Made by a program: the position numbers and the translations under genes. The notes beneath the pieces were generated by a model, which saw nothing but the letters and a program-made list of their open reading frames with translations, searched no databases and was not told where the DNA came from. Below, one piece after another: positions 56,961-64,000 of a stretch of 64,000 nt of DNA (its first letter is position 1; each line of letters opens with the position of its first letter). The stretch comes from Apoderus coryli. Taxonomy: Eukaryota > Arthropoda > Insecta > Coleoptera > Attelabidae. Where the stretch lies: NCBI GenBank assembly GCA_911728435.2, contig OU452207.1, positions 124,001 to 188,000 on the forward strand. Direction: 5' to 3'.

Positions 56961-58613
56961 TGATGTTTGGTCGTCGGTCATGCCATTTAATTCCAAGAAT
57001 TCTTCTAAGACATAGTCGTTACATAATGTATTTATTGATAGAAAACTAAAGTATTGTGTGTATTATCTAGTCTATTGTAATGTATTTTCAATAAGTCCGC
57101 ACAATCAGAAAATTTTCATCAATCTTGGAAATTGGCTAAACCATTTCCGATTCACAAGTTCGGTGATGCGATCGCCACATTACTATATATTATTGTCTAA
57201 GTAGGTAGACAGGTATATTTAACATGAGTGGGCCTGTCTGGACTCTCTACTGCAATGAAGTCGATTATTTTGCTGGGTGAGCGTTCTTTAAGACCCGTTG
57301 CTACAAGAACTACTTCACCGGATGTTGCAAATCGATGGGACATGGGAATATGTTCATCGGTTGCTTGATTTTTACGAATTTAGTCGATAAGAATCTGTTC
57401 CTCGGGAGCGGGCCACGCGTTCTGTGTAAGAAACATTTCTAGAGCGGGATTTGTAGAATCGGAGCATATCAGATTCTTATTTTTAATTCCTAACCTTAAA
57501 ATATACACATATCTGTATGTCAATAATTAAAGAAAAATCTTCATTAAGAACATTTAAGTACTTTCCTTACGGACATCGTTCCTTAAGGTCTATTCACGGT
57601 TACATATCCCCACGCACAACTCTGGAGTAATCGCACTTATATTGTTAGAACACAGTAAAACTTCTAAACCACCATATTTTCCCTCACACTTTAACTTCAC
57701 CATCTAGGAATCTAAAGTGAGTATTGTATATATTCGACGACATTTCAAGTTAAACTTTCAGTCTCCGTATAATGCTTAATTAGAATTTTAGAGCTATTTT
57801 AAAGTTGCATTGTTAATGTTCTGATGTTTGTCTAAACACAAAACAAGCTTTTGGGTTGAAGGGTGGAAACTTTTCATATAAACCGCAAGTGTAAGAACGC
57901 ATTACAAAGTTTCAGATCCGTTGAAAATCGCATCACAGTAGCTGCATAGATTTTGGATACACAAATAACTTTATAAACTCCTAATTTCAAGTTTTTTTTT
58001 GACAATACTTTATAAATAATGTTTAAAACTTTTGAAGTAGAAAACTAGTTTTACCGTGTACACTTTTATAAAACCTCAGGACGAGCTAAAAACTTAAACA
58101 GCATGGAAACATTAACAGATAGATATTTTCTTTTCCGAATTGTACAGCTGTAATTGATAGATTGTTTCAGTTGAAATAGAGATCGTAAGTAGTAGCTGCA
58201 TAGTGGCTTTGATGTTGCGCCAATACCTCAACATATCTTAGCCGCTAGGGATGTAATAATCCATCAAGATGCAACTATATTTATATTGGCTCTCACACGA
58301 GTTAAAGTCACTGCTATTCGTAAAACTCAAGATCTCTAAACTGCCCATGTCACTTGTAAACTATCGTTTTTCCTTGACACGATTGCCCGTAAACCAAGGA
58401 CATCGCTTCCATAATGGTTTGAACATACTTTCTTTGATTAGTTAAGAACTTTGTAACGGCGTTCGATTTCTCCATGTCTTTACTTGTTGCTTGATTTGCT
58501 ATAGTTCAAGCATGAAAACCCGAATCAGATGATACTAATGATGGAGTCATAGAACATGCTACATATCGCCCCCTTGTATGAACTTTTTTTAAGCTTGATT
58601 GATTCAGCTTGTA
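56961..58613. other. Noncoding stretch
   Basis: 1.65 kb with no gene, TIR or repeat structure I can support. Confidence 0.45.
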
Positions 58614-59909
58614 TTGGGTTTGCCAGATAACTTTTTTTTTTTGAAAATGCTATAAAATAAAAACTGCTGAATATTTTCTCAAATTTCTTTTTTTATTTGA
58701 AAGTACAATCCTTCCGGTTAATAATGACAAATAATTTCATTCAAATGGCTGCCTCGGCTGGCCATGCAGTAGCCTATACGATCGGTCCAATTTTTAAGCA
58801 CATTATCGATTGTGTGCAGCTGTATTTCACCAATGGCTTCACGAATATTGTCCTTTAAAGCGTCAATTGTCTCTGGCTTGTCGGCGTAACACTTATCTTT
58901 GACGGCACCCCACAAATAATAGTCCAACGGTGTCAAATCGCAGCTCCGAGGTGGCCAAACGACATCAGCTCTGCGGCTGATAATGTGATCTTCAAAAACA
59001 GGGCGCAAAACATCGAGTGTAGCTTCGGCTGTGTGGCACGTAGCGCCGTCCTGTTGAAACCAAATGTTGCCAATATCCTCCTCTTCAATTTTTGTGAACA
59101 AAAATTCGTTCAACATGGCCCGATAACGATCGCCATTGACTGTAACGGCCACTCCTTGCTCATTTTTGAAAAAAAATGGCCCAATTATGCCTCCGGACCA
59201 AAATCCGCACCAAACAGTGACTCGTTTTGGGTGCATCGGCTTTTCAATGTATGCGTGCGGGTTTTCTGTGCCCCAAATGCGACAATTTTGCTTGTTTACA
59301 TACCCGCCAAGATCAAAATGAGCTTCATCTGAAAAGATGATTTTTTTGGCAAAATCGGCATCTTCTGTAAGTCGATCGCAGGCCCACTGAGCGAAGCGAA
59401 AACGCATTGGATGGTCAGTTGGCTTCAACTCCTGAACCAATTGGACTTTGTATGGCGTCATACCAAGGCCTTTATGCAAAATTCGTCTCAATGATGTCTC
59501 CGAAATGTTCAATTGTAGAGACCGACGGTGAATTGATGTTGATGGCGCTTCACGCACACTTTCTGCCACAGCAGCAATATTCTCGGGTGTACGCACTGTT
59601 TTTGGCTTTTCACGCTTTGGTTTATCGATGAGGATGCCAGTTTCTTTCACTTTTTTCACGAGATAACGAACATACGGAGCTGACGGTGCTTCTCTTCTTC
59701 CAAAATCCGTACGCAATTTTCGCACACATTCTGCAACATTACCATGATTTTCAAAGTAATGTCGCAATATTTCCCAGCGTTGTTCAAGCGTATACACAAC
59801 CATATTCGTTCAGCGAAAGGATAAAACTAATTATCTGTCAAATCAGACATGAGCTAAGTGTGATCCTTCACGAAATAAGCACTAGTTGAAAAAAAAAACG
59901 CGGACCCGA
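58614..59909 (-). mobile_element. mariner-superfamily DNA transposon, DD41D (rosa-like), near complete
   Basis: The 1.3-kb element is flanked by TA (58612-58613 and 59910-59911). The ends are TTGGGTTTGCC on the left and, read inverted, TCGGGTCCGCG on the right, each followed by a T-run (TIRs short and imperfect). It contains a single uninterrupted transposase gene on the minus strand. This is the only transposon in the window with an intact coding sequence. Confidence 0.85.
58718..59803 (-). CDS. mariner-like DD41D transposase, intact
   Basis: 361 residues without stop or frameshift. The N-terminal helix-turn-helix region starts YTLEQRWEILRHYFENHG. Then come a second DNA-binding part (SLRRILHKGLGMTPYKVQLV) and the catalytic domain with IIFSDEAHFDL (first Asp). 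WCGFWSGGIIGPFFF follows, then IWFQQDGATCHTAEA (second Asp) and WPPRSCDLTPLDYYLWG (third Asp). Forty-one residues separate the second and third Asp, the spacing of the rosa-type mariner group. Length is normal for the family. The protein cuts and pastes its element in the nucleus. Whether this copy is active cannot be judged; coding integrity and matched TIRs make it the best candidate here. Confidence 0.9.
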   Translation of the reverse strand: MVVYTLEQRWEILRHYFENHGNVAECVRKLRTDFGRREAPSAPYVRYLVKKVKETGILIDKPKREKPKTVRTPENIAAVAESVREAPSTSIHRRSLQLNISETSLRRILHKGLGMTPYKVQLVQELKPTDHPMRFRFAQWACDRLTEDADFAKKIIFSDEAHFDLGGYVNKQNCRIWGTENPHAYIEKPMHPKRVTVWCGFWSGGIIGPFFFKNEQGVAVTVNGDRYRAMLNEFLFTKIEEEDIGNIWFQQDGATCHTAEATLDVLRPVFEDHIISRRADVVWPPRSCDLTPLDYYLWGAVKDKCYADKPETIDALKDNIREAIGEIQLHTIDNVLKNWTDRIGYCMASRGSHLNEIICHY

Positions 59910-59911
59910 TA

Positions 59912-60666
59912 TATAAATAAAATGAAGACAAAATGAGGTCAATACCAACATTAAAACTTGGGCCAGTATTATTTACTATTGTGACAATAAATCCCAGTAA
60001 AACAATAACAACAATAAAAAATAGAAGAAAAAAAAAACACTCCAAACAACATAAATAGAAAAAGTTCATGTCTTTGAGGACAAAAAAAAAAGGACGCGGC
60101 AAACAACGGCGCGGACGAAAGGAGACCGAGAATAAAAAGTTTCGCACGTTTCACAGTTTAGGTAATTTGGAAAGAAGTTGTGGCAGTAGTAGAGAAATTC
60201 GTACCGAGTTAATAAAATAAACTTTTTCTCGCTTACAATAAAATGAGTGAAGCCGAAATGAGAAAACTGGAAATACAAGTTTTTGACCGGAAGGTGCACG
60301 ACTGGATCGGAATAGCTGCGCTGTGTTATTTCACTCGTTCCGTTTATAAAATAAACTTTATTATATACAATTTTATTAAAATAGTTACTTCTAGTCAAAA
60401 CGGACCGGGTGATGTTCTGCAGATATTTCAATAATTGAAAACTATAATTAGGTATGTGAGAGTGTGGCATTTTATGAAATAATCCTATAAACATAAGGTT
60501 CCGAAAATATGTAAGTATATTGAAAAGAGAAAAATATAAACCTCTCAACAAATTCTCTAAAGAATGTTGTATTAAAGTTTGAATTATTCAAATCGACAGC
60601 TCAAAGAATTTACTGAAACTATACTTCTGGATAAATCCTGCGTCAAATTTAAACTAGCTAACGTTT
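59912..60666. other. Noncoding stretch; possible Penelope-like end
   Basis: Long open frames on the minus strand (60551-60066 and others) are AT-rich with no domain. The part from about 60590 to 60700 (minus: CTGAAGAAGCTGACAGGATG, then ATCAGCGAAACGTTAGCTAG) resembles arthropod Penelope-like element ends. Confidence 0.35.
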
Positions 60667-60742
60667 CGCTGATCATCCTGTCAGCTTCTTCAGAGCAACT
60701 TTACGTGAAGTTGCTCTGAAGAAGCTGACAGGATGATCAGCG
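60667..60742. repeat. Perfect 35-bp palindrome at a LINE 5' end
   Basis: 60667-60701 is the exact reverse complement of 60708-60742, separated by TACGTG. The LINE reading frame begins directly after the right arm. Confidence 0.92.
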
Positions 60743-63187
60743 ACATTGGCTTCGGCAGGAATCTGATATCTTTTTTTCAGTTCTATCTGGGAGCAAGGCA
60801 ACAATTTGTTGAATACAATGGATTCAGTTCAAGTTCATTCACAGCCTCAAGTGGAACTCCGCAGGGCAGTACGTTGGCTCCTCTTCTCTTTGCAATATTC
60901 GTAAACGATATTGGCTCTGGTTTCAATAGTAATTATTTGTTGTTTGCGGATGATTTAAAATTGTATCGCACTGTTGTTTGTGAGAACGATTGCGCACAGC
61001 TTCAAACAGATCTGTGTCGGCTCTCAGAATGGTGTGATCTAAATAGACTTCCTCTAAATCTGAACAAATGTAAGTCGATGACATTTAAAAAACGTCAAGA
61101 TACGTTTTTCCGAAACTACACCATCGATAATTCAAATTTGGAACGCTGCGCTTTAATCAAAGATCTTGGTGTATACTTGGATTGTGATTTATCTTTCAAC
61201 TACCACATTGAGCAAGTTTCTGCTAATGCTTTGCGAATGTTAGGATTTATTTTTAGACACACCAGAGAATTCAACAACATGGACTGCCTGAAAAGTCTCT
61301 ATTTCGCCTTTGTTGTGTCTATTTTGGAATTCGCTACAATCATTTGGTCGCCCATCTACCGTGTTCATATACAGAGATTGGAGAGTATCCAACGTAAGTT
61401 TTTAAAATATTTGTCATTTAAAATTGATGGACATTTTCCTCCTCGGGGGTGTGATCACGGCCTTTTACTGGCAAGGTTCGGATTTCGGCCGTTAGCCGAG
61501 AGACGCATCTTCGCGTCTCAGATCTTTCTTTTTAAGTTGATCAACAATATGTTGGATTGTCCTCGGTTGTTTCAGCAGCTATGGTTTCGTGTCCCTAGGG
61601 TTCACTCTAGAAGCGCTAGTTTATTTTGATTGTGGTACTGCACTTTTGCATATTGTTGATGACATTATTAGAGCAGCGGATCAGGGACTTGCTACTGTTT
61701 TGGTTTTGATTGATTTTTCTAGAGCGTTCGATACCATCGACCACTCCCTTTAGGTTGAGGTGCTGCATTTTCTGGGATTTTCCGACACTGCTGGGAAGTT
61801 TATAGATCACAATTTGTGGAGACACCTGTGGGTCAATCGTCACGGAGTGGCATTGACTGCGGAGTTCCTCAGGGCTCAATTGTGGGCCCCTTACTGTTCA
61901 ATTTATATACAAGTAATTTGGTTTCCACTAGGAGAAAGTGCACCATGCATATGTACGCTGATGATACTCAGCTGTATTATTCATTTCCACCGGATGATTG
62001 GCGTGCAGCTGAGTCTGTTGTGAATGAGGATTTAAGGGGACTTGTCGAGCGGTCGCACCTGCATCATTTGCAGATAAATTCTTCAAAGTCTACTGTTCTG
62101 TTCTTTGGAAGGAACCGAAAACACCTAGCAGCTAATATGAGGATCAAAATAAATGGATCCGATTTAACTTCAGTTGATAAGACCCGTAACTTAGGGTTGA
62201 TTATGGACACGGATCTACGTTTTGAATCCCATGTTGGTTTTTGTCTACAAAAATCTTACAGAGCGTTAAAGATGCTGTACCCCCATCGAAGCCTGTTGTC
62301 ACGTTCATTGAAGTTGCAACTTACTGACTCATTGGTGCTCAGTCACTTCGGCTTTTGTGATGTGACTTACGGATTTTGTATTAGTCAGCCAGTGACTGAA
62401 TCGAGAAGATGCAGAAATCGTGCTTGCGTTTTGTTTATGGTATCAGGAAATTTGATCCGGTGTCTTATAAGCTCGGGAAGCAGGCTGGCTGCGTATGAAT
62501 GAAAGACGAAAACTTCATTATTTGGTCCTCTTTCACAGAATCCTGACAGAATTGAAACCGAAATATTTGGCTCGGAAAATTAGATACAGGACGGACGTGC
62601 ATAACTTGAACATGAGGCATAGGGGATTGTTAGCCTTGCCACCGCATAAAACGACTCTGTTTAGACGAAGTTTTTCCTACAATATATGCGTGTTGTATAA
62701 TGAAGTTCCGAAGAGTTTTAAATCATTGCCTTTAATGAAATTCAAGGTGCAAGTAAAAAAGAGACTTCTCACCATCAGAAATTTATAGGTATATAGGAAA
62801 AAAAAATGGTAAATTTTGTTGCAGCCTGCGGAAATAGATTTACTTGGGTTTCTGATTGTTGGGTGACTGTTTTTATAAGTATTTGTGTGATACCTACTCT
62901 ATTACGACAGTAAATGATAAATTATTATTATTATTATTATTTTGGGTGCCACAGATTCGTTCTAATTATGAATCTAAAGCACGGCTATTTCGGGCTTGTA
63001 AATACAGCAACCGATTAGTTATTAATGAAAACGTTGATTTTTTTAATGTATAAGTTTTAAGTTAGTTCTAAGTTGGGTATTTTTGTATGGTAATGCTAGG
63101 CAATTGTTTTTGTGAATGTAAGATTTTGTCTTGTTATTGGGTAGCAATACCTGTTAGACAATAAAGAGATTATTATTATTATTATTG
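60743..63187 (+). pseudogene. 5'-truncated LINE RT, interrupted by a second LINE
   Basis: First part 60743-61628: motif block FGRNLISFFQFYLGARQQFV, TASSGTPQGSTLAPLLFAIF, the catalytic LLFADDLKLYR and a thumb ending in RVPRVHSRSASLF. Second part 62945-63187: WVPQIRSNYESKARLFRACK, then a stop, 3' UTR and an (ATT)n tail at about 63168-63187. Joining the parts after removal of 61629-62944 restores a continuous frame (GCT AGT TTA TTT TGG GTG CCA). The coding sequence is then open from the truncation point to its natural stop. The fragment lacks the endonuclease and RT fingers. Confidence 0.88.
61629..62936 (+). mobile_element. Nested CR1/L2-type LINE, 5'-truncated
   Basis: It is flanked by TTATTTTG at 61621-61628 and 62937-62944. 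The RT starts at CGTALLHIVDDIIRAADQGL, ATVLVLIDFSRAFDTIDHSL (motif A), then a stop and frame slips near 61752-61816. Next come CGVPQGSIVGPLLFNLYTSN and the catalytic HMYADDTQLYYSF. The long frame 61816-62502 covers the thumb (VDKTRNLGLIMDTDLRFESH). A one-base slip near 62410 switches to the C-terminal frame (KFDPVSYKLGKQAGWLRMNE, then ERRKLHYLVLFHRIL; ends 62788). The (ATT)n tail is at about 62920-62936. Confidence 0.87.
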
Positions 63188-63269
63188 GCATCCTGTCAAT
63201 TTATCTAAACTTGGACGCAAGCAAACATTTTTTTGGGCCCTTTTTTCATTTAACAAATTATTAATAATG

Positions 63270-64000
63270 TAAGAACCGCCCCTGTTTTCCGTAAAAGCAT
63301 GACATCAGTAATTATAGACCAATCAGCATTCTTAGTGTGATTCCCAAGCTGTTTGAGAAGATTATAATTCAGTACATCCAACCTCTTCTGAATAATTCAA
63401 TTATAGACCAGCAGTACGGATTTCTGCCCGGAAAATCAGCGGAACTTAACCTTGTCAAATACGTGAATTTTATTCTCGAGTCTTTGGAGGGTGGATCGGA
63501 GGTGCATTCCATATATACGGACTTTTCTAAGGCGTTCGATCGGGTTAACCACAATATTCTATTGGTAAAATTGGCCGAGGTTGGCATCAGTGGGAATTTT
63601 CTCAAATGGGTCGGTAGCTATCTCACTGATAGAGTCCAGTACGTGAAAGTTAACGGCTTTGTGTCCAACGAAGTTCATGTATCATCGGGAGTTCCCCAGG
63701 GATCTCACTTGGGACCGCTATTTTTTAATATTTTTCTTAATGACATCGCCAGCTGCTTCACCTCTAGCGATTTCCTCTTATTTGCTGATGACCTCAAGCT
63801 ATTTAAAAAAGTGAAAACTGTGATCAATTACAATCCGATCTCAACGCATTTCATGCATGGTGTGTTCGAAATGATATGCACCTCAATATTGACAAGTGCT
63901 GTGTGATTTCCTTCACAAGATCAAGACACACCATTCCTTTCAACTACACCTTAAATCAGTCATCACTGAAGTCGGTTGATATGGTTAAGGATCTTGGAGT
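63270..64000 (+). pseudogene. LINE reverse transcriptase, 5'-truncated, continues past the window
   Basis: From about 63320 the frame has SNYRPISILSVIPKLFEKII, QQYGFLPGKSAELNLV, HSIYTDFSKAFDRVNHNILL (motif A), SSGVPQGSHLGPLFFNIFLN and the catalytic LLFADDLKLF. It loses frame at about 63810-63835, but resumes as DQLQSDLNAFHAWCVRNDMH and VDMVKDLGV up to the window end. It belongs to the same subfamily as the minus-strand copy at 38821-40865. It is interrupted by one frameshift, so inactive unless the slip is an assembly error. Confidence 0.83.

Noticed and set aside
58985..59631. Plus-strand frames opposite the mariner transposase
   Set aside because: Antisense shadows of a clearly coding minus-strand gene.
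60066..60551. Long minus-strand open frame (161 codons), overlapping others at 59854-60154
   Set aside because: Phe/Leu/Asn-rich low-information translation, no domain; an open frame arising from AT-rich DNA and poly-T runs.

Overview
This window is eukaryotic nuclear DNA, almost certainly from an insect. It is AT-rich, has spliced genes with GT-AG introns and a host neuronal-type membrane protein gene, and is packed with decaying transposons of insect type (pogo, mariner including a DD41D/rosa-like copy, RTE, CR1/L2/jockey-like LINEs). The species cannot be fixed from sequence alone. A beetle or hemipteran would fit the TE mix, but that is only an impression. There are no bacterial genes, rRNA or CRISPR.

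Layout. 1-20 kb: gene-poor DNA with a long-TIR Tc1/mariner relic (364-1467), a broken LINE on the minus strand (3408-6060), a pogo element with TA target duplications (7253-9559), LINE fragments at 13.5-15.4 kb, an ACGT-rich palindromic repeat (15.37-15.53 kb), and several hairpins. 20.3-26.2 kb: an apparently intact eight-exon gene encoding a 504-residue SAM-domain protein. It is followed after only 4 bp by a C2H2 zinc-finger reading frame. This pair is the most interesting coding locus in the window. Intron 3 carries a ~1.4-kb foldback element. 26-31.8 kb: noncoding, with a 151-bp tandem repeat and a palindrome. 31.8-35 kb: two LINE fragments.

35.2-52.1 kb: the 3' part of a minus-strand host gene that reads as a stargazin/claudin-like (CACNG/TARP-type) four-pass membrane protein. 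Its visible exons are 52114-51990, 45685-45477, 35957-35477 and 35405-35167. They join in frame and end in a class I PDZ-binding tail. The introns hold an RTE/L1-type LINE inserted in a foldback repeat with an 11-bp target duplication, two further minus-strand LINEs and an RTE tail. Exons 5' of 52114 were not found.

53.7-55.1 kb: an internally deleted copy of a transposase-like gene whose C-terminus resembles the RAG1/Transib core around the third catalytic acid. 55.5-57 kb: RTE fragments in both orientations. 58.6-59.9 kb: a mariner element with an uninterrupted 361-residue DD41D transposase. 60.7-64 kb: a LINE interrupted by a second LINE (8-bp target duplication, exact reading-frame restoration), then another LINE running off the window.

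A recurrent oddity is that several truncated LINE ends sit exactly at near-perfect palindromes (3371-3433, 42376-42418, 60667-60742). All calls come from reading translations and splice sites by eye; no database search was possible.
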